Below are positions 25,396-34,272 of a stretch of DNA of 64,000 bases, in pieces. Location of the stretch: NCBI GenBank assembly GCA_902556425.1, contig CACDWG010000006.1, positions 62,001-126,000 of the forward strand, written 5' to 3'. Numbering within the stretch: the stretch's first letter is position 1; each line of letters starts with the position of its first letter. Both the position numbers and the translations under genes were made by a program. This DNA is from UBA4421 sp002704225 (GTDB taxonomy: Bacteria > Pseudomonadota > Gammaproteobacteria > Pseudomonadales > Azotimanducaceae). The notes beneath the pieces were generated by a model. It was not told the origin of the DNA. It saw only the letters and a program-made list of their open reading frames with translations, and did not search any database.

Positions 25396-26244
25396 ATGAA
25401 TATCGAACCCACACAGGCGACGCTGGGTGCAACGGTGACCGGCGTAAATCTCAATTCGTTGGACGACGAACAATGGCAGGCCATCGAAGCGGCATGGTAC
25501 GAATACGCAGTGCTCGTTTTTCCAGCTCAGCATATTGAAGAGGATGCGCATATTGCACTAGGCGAGCGTATTGGCCCGCTAGAAGAACTGATGACGAATC
25601 GAAAAGCGGTGCCCATCAGCAACCGCAAAGCAGACGGCAGCTCGGTTGATCTGAGCAGTGATCACTTTCAAATTCTCAAGGGCAATGAAGGGTGGCATAC
25701 GGACAGTACCTACATGCCGCTGTCAGCGCGGGCGTCTATTTTGGCTGCGGATGTGGTGCCAGAGGAAGGCGGGCAGACCGAATGGGCAGACATGCGCGCA
25801 GCCCTTGATGCGCTGGCCCCAGACACTCGCAAAAAAATAGCCGACTTGGCAGCTCATCATTCGCTTTATTACAGCCAGGCCAAGGTAGGTCATCAGGCCA
25901 GTAGTGGCGCGTCCTACGGACTCAGCGATCAAGACATCCCTTTGCGCCCGCTGATCAAAGTGCATCCGGTGACACGGCGCCCCGCATTATTTATTGGTCG
26001 GCATGCCCATGCCATACCCGGTTTGAGTGAAGAAGAATCCGAGTCGCTGTTAGATCAGTTGACAGATTTTGCCTGCCAGCCACCACGGGTTTTTGCCCAT
26101 ACCTGGCGCCCGGGAGATGTCGTCATGTGGGATAACCGTTGTGTGTTACATCGGGCGCGCCCCTATGACTACTCCCTGCCGCGTGTGATGCGGCATGTTC
26201 GGGTAGCCGGTGACCCACGCACGGAAGCGGGTATCAACCCTTAG
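25396..26244 (+). CDS. TauD/TfdA family Fe(II)/2-oxoglutarate dioxygenase
   Basis: 282 residues. The iron ligands are the HxD of GWHTDSTYMP and a His in NRCVLHRARPYD, and RVMRHVRV supplies the co-substrate arginine. The first half resembles the aryloxyalkanoate (TfdA) branch more than taurine dioxygenase because of the DSTYMP sequence after HxD. It is distinct from the other dioxygenase at 20199; the two share only family motifs. Preceded by GAGGAG, it is probably co-transcribed with the aldo/keto reductase. Its 3' end overlaps the end of NrtS on the opposite strand by 11 bases. Confidence 0.88.
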   Translation: MNIEPTQATLGATVTGVNLNSLDDEQWQAIEAAWYEYAVLVFPAQHIEEDAHIALGERIGPLEELMTNRKAVPISNRKADGSSVDLSSDHFQILKGNEGWHTDSTYMPLSARASILAADVVPEEGGQTEWADMRAALDALAPDTRKKIADLAAHHSLYYSQAKVGHQASSGASYGLSDQDIPLRPLIKVHPVTRRPALFIGRHAHAIPGLSEEESESLLDQLTDFACQPPRVFAHTWRPGDVVMWDNRCVLHRARPYDYSLPRVMRHVRVAGDPRTEAGINP

Positions 26245-26458
26245 CGGGGGCTCGACGCTCGGCCTGTACTGCCGAGTACCAAGACACGCCGTAAGGCACG
26301 CAAAACGTCAAAAGGACTTTTACCCAAGCGGTGGCCGTCATGCTCGCCTCGAGGATGGCGTCGCCATGATTGATGGCCGCGAGAATGGTGCCGACCACTA
26401 GGGCGATTTTTAGGGCCCGCAGATGGGTCTCCCTGCGGAACACCAAGGGCGATGTCAT
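26234..26458 (-). CDS. nrtS: NrtS-type nitrate/nitrite transporter
   Basis: 74 residues with two hydrophobic helices. The first carries LKIALVVGTILAAINHGDAIL and the second LLTFCVPYGVSWYSAVQA, the characteristic pattern of NrtS, a small bidirectional nitrate/nitrite transporter known from marine cyanobacteria and found in many marine bacteria. It would act in the inner membrane, perhaps as an oligomer. It lies 38 bases downstream of a membrane HExxH protein on the same strand. No nitrate or nitrite reductase gene is visible in the window. Confidence 0.85.
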   Translation of the reverse strand: MTSPLVFRRETHLRALKIALVVGTILAAINHGDAILEASMTATAWVKVLLTFCVPYGVSWYSAVQAERRAPAKG

Positions 26459-26495
26459 GGGTCTTCTATTCTCAGGCGCATCAACTCGGGTTGGT

Positions 26496-27086
26496 TTAGC
26501 TTAATGCGGCCAAGGCAAACAGGCCGCTAAGGGATCCGGCGATGCTCGCTTGCTGAAATGTCTTGGCTGACAGCTGGCCCAGCGTCTCCGCAGGATCAGA
26601 GCCGCCCAATGTTTGGCGCAAAATACCGGTCTCGATAACCGAGGCGTAGATGATGAAACCAAAGACCGAACTCACTAAGGCGATGCGGCCCAAGCTGTCA
26701 AAAGGAATGGCCATAACCAAGAGCAGTAGCAAGCCCCAATGAAATACCCAGCCACCAAAACTCATCCAATGAAACTGCCGCTGGGAATTTGCGGCCATAT
26801 CGAAGTTAAATCGAAACAGCGAAGTGCCCTTGGGTTTGACCCGAGGCGCGCTGGCACCGGATAGCTTTGCTCCGGTGTAGTGTCCCCATTCGTGAAACAG
26901 TGCGCCGAGCACGTATCCCACGAAGATCGCATTCACAATGCTAATGGCTTGAGCAAACCAAATGCCGGTGACCAAATGCCATGTGTCGGCTGCAGCCCAA
27001 ATTGAAATGGCCGCAGCGGCGATGGCGGTATCCCGAGACAATAGGGAAAACAGGGTGGGTTCTGGTTTGCTGGTTTGTTCTGTCAC
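26496..27086 (-). CDS. Membrane metalloprotease-like protein (HEWGH motif)
   Basis: 196 residues with about five hydrophobic segments. Near residue 66 an HExxH zinc-binding motif (LFHEWGHYTGA) sits inside a transmembrane segment, as in M50 site-2 proteases, but the second M50 element (an NPDG-like motif) is not recognisable. It could be an intramembrane protease, a relative with another role, or an inactive homologue. GTG at 27086 is preferred because GAGG lies upstream; the frame extends to 27128. NrtS follows on the same strand. Confidence 0.65.
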   Translation of the reverse strand: MTEQTSKPEPTLFSLLSRDTAIAAAAISIWAAADTWHLVTGIWFAQAISIVNAIFVGYVLGALFHEWGHYTGAKLSGASAPRVKPKGTSLFRFNFDMAANSQRQFHWMSFGGWVFHWGLLLLLVMAIPFDSLGRIALVSSVFGFIIYASVIETGILRQTLGGSDPAETLGQLSAKTFQQASIAGSLSGLFALAALS

Positions 27087-27191
27087 GACGAAAGCCTCGT
27101 ATAAATAGATAGCAAAAAAGAATGCCAAAGTCTGATGTTAGCCGAAGACACATGGGTTGAACATGAGTCTGTGGCGCGCTGCCGACTGTCC

Positions 27192-27971
27192 TTAGCGACC
27201 GGTCAGTTCCAGTTCCGCTCGGCCGATACCCAAGCTGAAGTCGCCGGCAAAGCGACCGACTTCAAACGGTGTTTTGCCGTAAGCGCCGGTGATGACGTAT
27301 TGACCGGGTTGGAGTGTGTGGCCGAAGTCGGCCAAACGCTGGGCCAAAACTGCCAAGGACTGATAGTGAGGATCCATATGTCCTTCGCTGGCAACCTGCT
27401 CGATGGTGCGGGTTTGCCCATTGGTCAACTCGCTTAACGTGACGTTCAGGTGTGACAGGTCGTCGCTGAGCTGGTTCTGGGTGACTGGCTCGCCGTAGAC
27501 GATGCCCCAATTGGAGAGGTTGTCGGCAATGCGTAGGCCAGCAGGTGAATTCGGTGGTAAGCGCTTCTGATTGATTTCAAAACCTGCTGCCATGCCAGCG
27601 ATTGCGGCCTGAGCCGCATCAGCTGTCGCGCCGTCTCCCAGGGCGCTGCCGACGGCAAAGCACAGTTCATTTTCGACACCGCCCTTATACAGGCTTGCTC
27701 TTGGAATCTGCGCCCCGCTGCGGAATATTCTGCTTTTCAGCACGAAGCCTGAAGGCCGCACGCCGACACCCAGAGCATCTCGAGATTCGCCAGAGGTCAT
27801 CCCGATCTTCCAGCCGCCGAGTTCCTCCCCTTCGTTCAACCAGCGCTCCAGCAGCTGAAACTGCAGTGCCTGACCCTCATCAGCGCTGATGTCTGGTTGA
27901 TCAAATAGCGCACTTGGGTCGCTATCGGGCTGTTGTTGTAGTTGCCACAGAGTGTCCAGCAGGTTGGGCAT
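27192..27971 (-). CDS. 2-oxopent-4-enoate hydratase family protein (MhpD-like)
   Basis: 259 residues of the fumarylacetoacetase-like fold, as in 2-keto-4-pentenoate hydratases of aromatic meta-cleavage pathways. Visible hallmarks are GGWKIGMTS near residue 58, NELCFAVGSALG with the acidic metal ligands, AGFEINQKRLP and YVITGAYGKTPFEVGRFAG. Mg or Mn would be bound by Glu and Asp residues. The start at 27971 fits the family, while the frame runs 33 codons longer upstream. The gene is divergent from an amidohydrolase; no other meta-cleavage gene lies next to it. Confidence 0.8.
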   Translation of the reverse strand: MPNLLDTLWQLQQQPDSDPSALFDQPDISADEGQALQFQLLERWLNEGEELGGWKIGMTSGESRDALGVGVRPSGFVLKSRIFRSGAQIPRASLYKGGVENELCFAVGSALGDGATADAAQAAIAGMAAGFEINQKRLPPNSPAGLRIADNLSNWGIVYGEPVTQNQLSDDLSHLNVTLSELTNGQTRTIEQVASEGHMDPHYQSLAVLAQRLADFGHTLQPGQYVITGAYGKTPFEVGRFAGDFSLGIGRAELELTGR

Positions 27972-28136
27972 GGGAAAGGGCCTTTTGATAGTGGAATAAA
28001 CCAGAGCCGTCGGCTCTGAGAAAAGCCTTACTATAAGTTGCCGATCTGAAATCCGCGAGGATTCTGACAATTCTTCTATTTTTCTCTGCCGCCTGTTGAG
28101 GTATGTTCAAAGCTAAATAAAAAGAGGGAATGGAAC

Positions 28137-29312
28137 ATGGCTTACGCATCTGCTGATCGCGCCTATTACGACGCAGACAGTCACATCATGGAGCTGCCGG
28201 ATTTTTTGAAAGCGTATGCTGATCCGGCGCTACGGGATGATATTCCAGAAGTCAGCTATTCAGCGTCGGTTGTGACCGATGATGAAGTGGGACTGATCAT
28301 GAGTCAGGGCGGACGACACTCGGAAGAACATGTGGCGGCTCAGTTGGCCATGGGCGATGCTCTGATCGAAAATTCCAAGGAAATTCAGGCTCTGGGTGCG
28401 TTCAACGGTCCAGACCGCTCGGCGGCAATGGATCTTCTGGGTTTCAAAAAACAGTTGGTGTTCGCCACGCACTCGGTTGCGTTCCCTTTCCACCCGAGCA
28501 GTAAAAAAGATCCGGTACTGCGTTATGGTGCCACGCGTGCTCACAACCGGCACATGGTGGATTTTTGCTCGGCCGACGATCGTTTGATGGGTGTGGGTAT
28601 TGTGCCCCTAGACGATCCCGCGCGCGCTATTGAAGAAGTGGAATGGGCGATCAAGGCAGGTTTGCAATCCATCTGGATTCCGCATCGTGCACCGATCGAC
28701 CGTTCACCGGGTCATGTTGACCTCGAAGGTTTTTGGGCGCGTCTGGCTGAAGCGGGTGTGCCCTTCGTACTGCATGTCGGTGGTGCGCCGCTTCAGGTTT
28801 CTAAGGCCTGGGGTAATAACGGACGAGCACCGGTCAAAGATTGGCTCGGCGGCGGCGAAAATGTGCGTACCAAGGATGCAGCGGTGCTGCACCAAACCCC
28901 TGAAATGTTCCTGAGCGTTCTGCTGATGGACGGCGTTTTCGACCGTCATCCGGGTCTACGTGGTGCCGCAGTAGAACTGGGCGCGGGTTGGGTGCCTGAA
29001 ATGTGTCGTCGGCTGGACTGGGTTTCGCGAATTTATGGTCGCTCGGATAAGTCTGTTCGATTTGAACGCACTCCTTCACAACAGCTGATCGAGCAGATGG
29101 CGTTTACGCCGTTCTCTCATGAAGATGTCGCCTATCTGATGAACGACTCTCATCCTGATCTGTATTTGTTCTCCAGCGATTATCCTCACTTGGAAGGCAC
29201 GAAAGATCCCATCGGCCGGTTTGAACGTTTTCTTGAAAACTCGGAACCCGCCATACGCGATGCGTTCTACAGCGAGAACTTTCTTCGTCTGTGGCCAAAC
29301 GCCCGGGTCTGA
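28137..29312 (+). CDS. Amidohydrolase 2 family protein
   Basis: 391 residues, metal-dependent TIM barrel like ACMSD and related decarboxylases or hydrolases. DADSHIME near residue 12 is the first metal-binding strand, FVLHVGG (about residue 218) gives a histidine ligand, and FSSDYPHLEG near residue 345 gives the final Asp. The family removes carboxyl groups or hydrolyses rings in aromatic and alicyclic degradation. GAGGG precedes the ATG. A small membrane-anchored protein begins only 3 bases after its stop, so the two are coupled. Confidence 0.85.
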   Translation: MAYASADRAYYDADSHIMELPDFLKAYADPALRDDIPEVSYSASVVTDDEVGLIMSQGGRHSEEHVAAQLAMGDALIENSKEIQALGAFNGPDRSAAMDLLGFKKQLVFATHSVAFPFHPSSKKDPVLRYGATRAHNRHMVDFCSADDRLMGVGIVPLDDPARAIEEVEWAIKAGLQSIWIPHRAPIDRSPGHVDLEGFWARLAEAGVPFVLHVGGAPLQVSKAWGNNGRAPVKDWLGGGENVRTKDAAVLHQTPEMFLSVLLMDGVFDRHPGLRGAAVELGAGWVPEMCRRLDWVSRIYGRSDKSVRFERTPSQQLIEQMAFTPFSHEDVAYLMNDSHPDLYLFSSDYPHLEGTKDPIGRFERFLENSEPAIRDAFYSENFLRLWPNARV

Positions 29313-29315
29313 TTC

Positions 29316-29816
29316 GTGACTGGCTCGCCAGCGTCTCATAACCCAGCAGGGATCAAAACTCTGCTGGGGGCGTTGTTGGGTGTTGTGGTGATCGGTCTGC
29401 TGATGACCTACATCGTGCGCTGCCCTTGCGAGCGGATTCCCGGGACGGTGCTGTTTGGGGTTGAAGTGGAGGAACCGGTCAGCGATTGGGCATTCGCCAA
29501 TGCTGCGGGGTTGTGTCAAATACAGGTGCAGGGTGTCATTCCGTGGTCCGTGAATCTCAACTGTATGGCCGATGGCGACGGCGCGCTGTATCTGAGTTGT
29601 TCAGTCTGTGAAGGCAAGTATTGGTCGGGTCGGGCGCTGGTCAATTCTGATGCCAGAGTTCGCATAGCCGGCCAAGTGTATCCGGTGCGGCTGACTCGTT
29701 TACAAGATGCCGAAACCTTGGACGCAGCTTGGCTGGCTAGAGCGTCGAAAACCGGCTATGGCGTTGGTGAACCACGCCCCGATGATTGGTGGTCTTTTGC
29801 GGTAGTCAGTCGCTGA
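29316..29816 (+). CDS. Small membrane-anchored protein of unknown function
   Basis: 166 residues. One hydrophobic N-terminal segment (GALLGVVVIGLLMTYIV) is followed by cysteines (CPCE, LCQIQ, LNC, SCSVC). The C-terminal half (YWSGRALVNSDARVRIAGQVYPVRLTRL) has the strand pattern of flavin-binding split-barrel proteins of the PNPOx or deazaflavin-nitroreductase kind. The similarity is faint and no catalytic residue can be named. GTG at 29316 lies 3 bases after the amidohydrolase stop, which suggests a joint role. I do not recognise the family. Confidence 0.6.
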   Translation: MTGSPASHNPAGIKTLLGALLGVVVIGLLMTYIVRCPCERIPGTVLFGVEVEEPVSDWAFANAAGLCQIQVQGVIPWSVNLNCMADGDGALYLSCSVCEGKYWSGRALVNSDARVRIAGQVYPVRLTRLQDAETLDAAWLARASKTGYGVGEPRPDDWWSFAVVSR

Positions 29817-29847
29817 AACACGACCGACGCTGCGCGTGGGCCTGTTG

Positions 29848-30648
29848 TTAGCTTGGTTCGTGAAACATCGAGGTACGGCCACCGTCCACGACCAAATCGT
29901 GACAGGTAACGAATCGGCCAGCGTCGCTGGCCAGATACAGAGCGGCTTCGGCGATGTCATCGGCAACACCGGTTTTTTGCAGCGGTACAGATCGCGCCAG
30001 ACTTTGCTGCAGCTTGTTCATTTTGCGCTCGTTTTCCTCATCGGTCAGGGTGTTTGCGCGCTCAGAACCGCCCCAAAAGATCGGTGTGGCAATCGCCCCC
30101 GGAGAGATCGAGTTCACCCGTATGTTGTGCTCGCCCAGCTCGATCCCCGCCATTCGGGTGTAGTGGGTCAGCGCCGCTTTGAGGGCAGAGTACAGTAGAT
30201 CGCCCTGACGATAACGCAGGCCGGCAATACTGGAATTGTTGATGATGCAGCCGCCGCCATTGGCCTTCATAGGCGCTACTGCGTGCTTCGTGCCAAGAAT
30301 GGCGCTGGACAATAGCAGGCGAACACCATAATCGATGTGGTCCTGGGTAAGTTTTTCCAGAGGAGCCCCCACCGGACCGCCGGCGTTGTTGAACAATACA
30401 TCCAGCTTGCCATGGGTTGCCGTGGTGAATTCGATGGAGTCGCGGATCGCCTCTTCCTGAGTGATATCCGCCTCGTGATATGTCGCGTTCTGGCCCAAGG
30501 TTTCAGCTAAGGCCTGACCCTTTTCTACTGAGCGCCCGGTGATGACTACCTGTGCGCCCTCGTTGATGAACAGTTGCGCGGTTGCAGCGCCAATACCACT
30601 GGTGCCGCCAGTAATGAGGGCCACTTTGCCCGCGAGTCGGTTCGACAT
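29848..30648 (-). CDS. SDR family NAD(P)-dependent oxidoreductase
   Basis: 266 residues, classical SDR. The cofactor loop is TGGTSGIGAATA, NNAGG follows (NNAGGPVG), Ser is in NNSSIAGLRY and the Tyr-Lys pair is in YSALKAAL. The C-terminal half ends with the usual VVDGG sequence. It is most like secondary-alcohol or 3-oxoacyl reductases of the cyclohexanol dehydrogenase type, without enough detail to choose. It stands alone, facing the small protein after the amidohydrolase. Confidence 0.87.
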   Translation of the reverse strand: MSNRLAGKVALITGGTSGIGAATAQLFINEGAQVVITGRSVEKGQALAETLGQNATYHEADITQEEAIRDSIEFTTATHGKLDVLFNNAGGPVGAPLEKLTQDHIDYGVRLLLSSAILGTKHAVAPMKANGGGCIINNSSIAGLRYRQGDLLYSALKAALTHYTRMAGIELGEHNIRVNSISPGAIATPIFWGGSERANTLTDEENERKMNKLQQSLARSVPLQKTGVADDIAEAALYLASDAGRFVTCHDLVVDGGRTSMFHEPS

Positions 30649-30845
30649 GTCTTTTCCTTAGCCTTGCTGAACAAATACGTAATCACAAAGTCTGCGGCAG
30701 AATACAAGGCTGGGCAATGGCGGCAAGTCTGATCCGCTTCCGATGTGTTGCGTCGGTCTCAATCACCGTGCAGTCTTTGGCAGGGAAGAATTGCAGCGTC
30801 GGCGAACGGTGAACGGCGGATACGGCATGGGCCATTGGGGGAAAT

Positions 30846-32267
30846 ATGAGTTCGACAAAGAGCGTGAGTCTTGGCAATAAAATTGCGTACGGTTTTGGTT
30901 CTATCGCTTTTGGAGTCAAAAACAATGGCTTCGATTATTTCTTCCTGATTTTCTACAGCCAAGTGATGGGCGTGAGCGCCTATCTGGTCAGTTTGGCGTT
31001 GCTCGTCGCCTTGGTCTTCGATGCGTTGAGTGATCCCCTGATTGGCTATTTGTCCGACAATACCCGCTCGCGTTGGGGGCGGCGACACCCTTACATGTAC
31101 GCAGCAGCGATGCCGGTGGCGTTGGGTTACTACTTCGTCTGGAATCCTCCGGCAAGCTTGAGCGGAGACGAGCTCTTTCCCTATATTGTTGGTATCGCGA
31201 TTTTCGTGCGTACCCTGATCACCCTCTATGAAATCCCCAGTTCCGCCTTAGTGGCCGAAATCACCGATGATTATGATGAGCGAACGAACATGTTGAGCTT
31301 CCGTTATTTCTTCGGCTGGAGCGGTGGCACCTTAATGGCAACCTTTGCAACGATGTTTTTGCTGGTACCCACCGCGGAGATAAGCAATGGCATGTTCAAT
31401 GTCGAAGGTCATGGTCAGGTTGGTTTTGTCGCGGCTTGGGTGATTTTTCTTGCCATCATGGCATCCGCCTTGGGGACACACCGCTTGATTCCCAACCTCA
31501 AGTCACCCCCGCCAAAGCGGAATTTGTCGCTCAAGCGTATCTATCAGGAAATTTTTGAAACACTCGCCACCCGTTCCTTTCTCGCGCTGTTTTTGGCGGC
31601 ACTGTTCGGGGCGGTAGGGTCAGGGGTTGCTGCAACCCTGAGCTATTACATCTATACGTTTTTGTGGGAATTTTCGACTCAGCAGATCGGTTTTATTTCC
31701 ATCAGTGTGGTTATCTCCGCCATGTTGGGATTTATGCTGTCGCCCTTTATTTCCAAAAGGCTGGGAAAAAAGAAGGGCGCAATTTTGATCGGTTTTCTGG
31801 CGTTCACAGTAAATCCCGCGCCCATTGTGCTGCGCATGATGGGCTTCATGCCTGAGAACGGCGACCCCATGCTGTTCCCCATTGTTCTTGCCATCATCGT
31901 TGTTGATGTGGCCCTGATCATCACGTATCAGACATTATCCTCCTCCATGATCGCGGACTTGGTCGAAGAAGCGGAGGTGAAAACCCAACGCCGTAGTGAG
32001 GGTGTGTTCTTTGCCTCAGTCACGTTTGTGCGCAAGGTGACCCAAGGTTTGGGAGCGGCCTTTGCGGGCGTTATCTTGACGGTAAGCCAATTCCCAGTGG
32101 GTGCTACACCGGGTGATATTCCGGATTCAGTCATGACTGACTTTGTCTGGATCTATGTGCCGACGGTGTTCACCGTCTGGATGCTGATGATTGCCTGCAT
32201 CTCTATGTACTCCGTGGATCGCAGCAAACACGAAGCGAATTTGGAGGCATTGGGCCGCTCGAAGTAG
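30846..32267 (+). CDS. MFS symporter, glycoside-pentoside-hexuronide (GPH) family
   Basis: 473 residues, about twelve hydrophobic helices. AYGFGSIAFGVKNNGF and the LVALVFDALSDPLIGYLSDNTRSRWGRRHPYMY block are diagnostic of the GPH family (melibiose and hexuronide symporters and their relatives). GGGGGAAAT precedes the ATG. Marine bacteria carry many GPH proteins whose substrates are not sugars, and its neighbours here (SDR and copper-monooxygenase fusion) do not indicate sugar use. A hairpin followed by four T lies 19 bases after the stop. Confidence 0.87.
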   Translation: MSSTKSVSLGNKIAYGFGSIAFGVKNNGFDYFFLIFYSQVMGVSAYLVSLALLVALVFDALSDPLIGYLSDNTRSRWGRRHPYMYAAAMPVALGYYFVWNPPASLSGDELFPYIVGIAIFVRTLITLYEIPSSALVAEITDDYDERTNMLSFRYFFGWSGGTLMATFATMFLLVPTAEISNGMFNVEGHGQVGFVAAWVIFLAIMASALGTHRLIPNLKSPPPKRNLSLKRIYQEIFETLATRSFLALFLAALFGAVGSGVAATLSYYIYTFLWEFSTQQIGFISISVVISAMLGFMLSPFISKRLGKKKGAILIGFLAFTVNPAPIVLRMMGFMPENGDPMLFPIVLAIIVVDVALIITYQTLSSSMIADLVEEAEVKTQRRSEGVFFASVTFVRKVTQGLGAAFAGVILTVSQFPVGATPGDIPDSVMTDFVWIYVPTVFTVWMLMIACISMYSVDRSKHEANLEALGRSK

Positions 32268-32285
32268 CGGGTTCGCCTCGCGTCT

Positions 32286-32306
32286 GTCGTCGTTTGACGA
32301 CGTTTT
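32286..32306 (+). terminator. Intrinsic terminator after the GPH symporter
   Basis: A 6-bp stem (GTCGTC / GACGAC) with a GTTT loop is followed by GTTTTG. It sits directly before a good promoter for the next gene, so it likely ends the symporter transcript, but it is short. Confidence 0.5.
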
Positions 32307-32313
32307 GAAGGGA

Positions 32314-32342
32314 TTGGTTAGCTCCGAGCGGTTGGGTACTAT
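32314..32342 (+). promoter_or_regulatory. Sigma70-type promoter for the redoxin/copper monooxygenase gene
   Basis: TTGGTT (-35) and TACTAT (-10) are separated by exactly 17 bases. Transcription would start near 32349, about 22 bases before the ATG. The GGGAGAGG ribosome site lies between. Confidence 0.5.
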
Positions 32343-32370
32343 CGGGGTTCTTTAGGGAGAGGATTCGATA

Positions 32371-34125
32371 ATGACAGACAAGAAATTTGGTGTGTTTCAG
32401 CGGCTCGTGGCCGGTTTCTTGGGCCTGAGTTTGACGGGGTCCGTGACGGCGCTGTCCGTCGGTGATCGGGTGGAAAACTTTCGCCTGATGGATCACGCAG
32501 GGGGCTCTCATGAGCTGCACTATTTTGCTGACGCGCCAGCCATGGTTCTGATGACACACAACACCAGCTGCGCAACCCTACCCGATAGCCTGCAGGAATT
32601 GACGTCTATTCATGAGCAATTCGCACCTCAGGGCGCCGAGATCATGCTGATCAATTCCGATTTGCGCGACGATCGCGGCAGTGTGCGGGCTGCGGCTGCT
32701 CGGGAAGGTATTGCGCTGCCTATTTTGCTGGATACGACACAGATCATTGGTGAAAGCCTGATCGCTGCGACGGCTGGCGAAGCGTTAGTGATCGACCCCA
32801 GGACGTGGACCCTGGCCTACCGGGGCGACGTGAAGGGTGCAAGGCAGGCAGTGGCTCAGTTGGTTCAGGGTGATCGGGTGACAGCGGTTTCCAACGCTAG
32901 CGCGAATTCCGACTGCTCGGTGGATTTCCCAGAGTTGGCCCGCCGTGCCGAACACAAAACCATTTCCTACGCAGAGACCATCGCACCCATGCTGAATGAG
33001 AACTGTGTGAGCTGTCATCGCGAAGGTGGCATAGGCCCCTGGGCGATGACCGACTACAACATGGTGCGTGGTTTCAGTCTGATGATCCGCGAAGTGGTCC
33101 GAACTCAGCGCATGCCACCGTGGCATGCTGATCCCCATGTGGGCGAATTCTCCAACGACCGCTCCCTAACCGATGAGCAAATCCGCACCCTGGTGCATTG
33201 GATCGAAGCTGGTGCACCTCGAGGTGAGGGCGCAGACCTGCTAGCCGAGACTGCGCAGCAGTGGCCCCTGTGGGTGATGGGAGAACCGGATGTCATCATC
33301 GAGATTCCACCCGAAGACGTACCCGCAAGCGGCGTCGTTGATTACAAATACAAAATGGTAACGAACCCGTTGGATCAAGACGTCTGGGTCAAGGCAGCGG
33401 AAATTATTCCAGGCGACCGCAGCGTGCTGCACCATGTGATCACAACCTTTGGTGAGCTGGAGACCGAAGGGCGTCGCGCGGGACGGCTGAAGCGCGGTAC
33501 AGGTGGTGGATTGGGTGGCTACGTGCCCGGGGCGGTCGGTAAGCCGTTTCCTGAGGACACCGGTATTTTATTACCTGCCGGTGCCACCATTGAATTCCAA
33601 ATGCATTACACGCCTGCTGGTCTTGCGACTAGGGACACGTCGCGCATGGGCCTGTACCTGCATAAAACGCCACCAAAGCACAAACTGGGTAGCATGATCT
33701 TGTTGAATCCTCGCATCTTGATTCCAGCTGGTGCGCCAAATCACTCGGAAGTGATGGTGAGAACCTTCGATCAAGACGTGCTGGTCTACAGTTTGCTTCC
33801 CCATGCGCATTACCGGGGCAAGGCATCGGAGTTCGTCGCGCATCTGCCCGACGGCACCAAGGAAACGTTGTTGTCTGTGCCTCGTTACGATTTCAACTGG
33901 CAAACCAATTACGACCTTGAAGAGCCTCGCTTTTTGCCAGCAGGTACCAAGATGGTTCACCGTACGTGGTGGGATAACTCGGCCCGCAATCCTGCCAATC
34001 CAGATGCGACACGCGACGTTCCTTGGGGACAACAGTCTTGGGATGAAATGCTCTTCGGATCGGTACGCTATCGCGTGGTTGATGCTGACGCAGATCCGAG
34101 CGTGGTCGGCGGCGGTATGGAATGA
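32371..34125 (+). CDS. Redoxin - cytochrome c - copper type II monooxygenase fusion
   Basis: 584 residues, probably exported (signal peptide to about residue 27, ending VTA). Residues 28-165 form a thioredoxin-like redoxin domain that has one Cys (NTSC, residue 67) and no CxxC. Residues 200-290 form a small heme domain with CVSCH (212-216). Residues 300-570 resemble the copper type II ascorbate-dependent (PHM/DBH) fold: a His-His pair (VLHHV, 354-355), QMHYTPAG (His 412) and the PHAHYRGK motif (478 and 480), the expected copper ligands. A heme electron donor fused to a copper oxygenase would not need ascorbate. The substrate is unknown. It has its own promoter. Confidence 0.82.
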   Translation: MTDKKFGVFQRLVAGFLGLSLTGSVTALSVGDRVENFRLMDHAGGSHELHYFADAPAMVLMTHNTSCATLPDSLQELTSIHEQFAPQGAEIMLINSDLRDDRGSVRAAAAREGIALPILLDTTQIIGESLIAATAGEALVIDPRTWTLAYRGDVKGARQAVAQLVQGDRVTAVSNASANSDCSVDFPELARRAEHKTISYAETIAPMLNENCVSCHREGGIGPWAMTDYNMVRGFSLMIREVVRTQRMPPWHADPHVGEFSNDRSLTDEQIRTLVHWIEAGAPRGEGADLLAETAQQWPLWVMGEPDVIIEIPPEDVPASGVVDYKYKMVTNPLDQDVWVKAAEIIPGDRSVLHHVITTFGELETEGRRAGRLKRGTGGGLGGYVPGAVGKPFPEDTGILLPAGATIEFQMHYTPAGLATRDTSRMGLYLHKTPPKHKLGSMILLNPRILIPAGAPNHSEVMVRTFDQDVLVYSLLPHAHYRGKASEFVAHLPDGTKETLLSVPRYDFNWQTNYDLEEPRFLPAGTKMVHRTWWDNSARNPANPDATRDVPWGQQSWDEMLFGSVRYRVVDADADPSVVGGGME

Positions 34126-34272
34126 GCGACCGGCGACTCTGATCGGATGCCGAGGTTGTAGCTCACGAGCCGATCACTGTGAGCAGATACGATGGTCGGC
34201 AAGCTGCGCCGAATGTGTTCGCGTCGCCGGTTTTAGCTGTCTTGAGATTCTCGCAATGAACCAGGGCGATGC

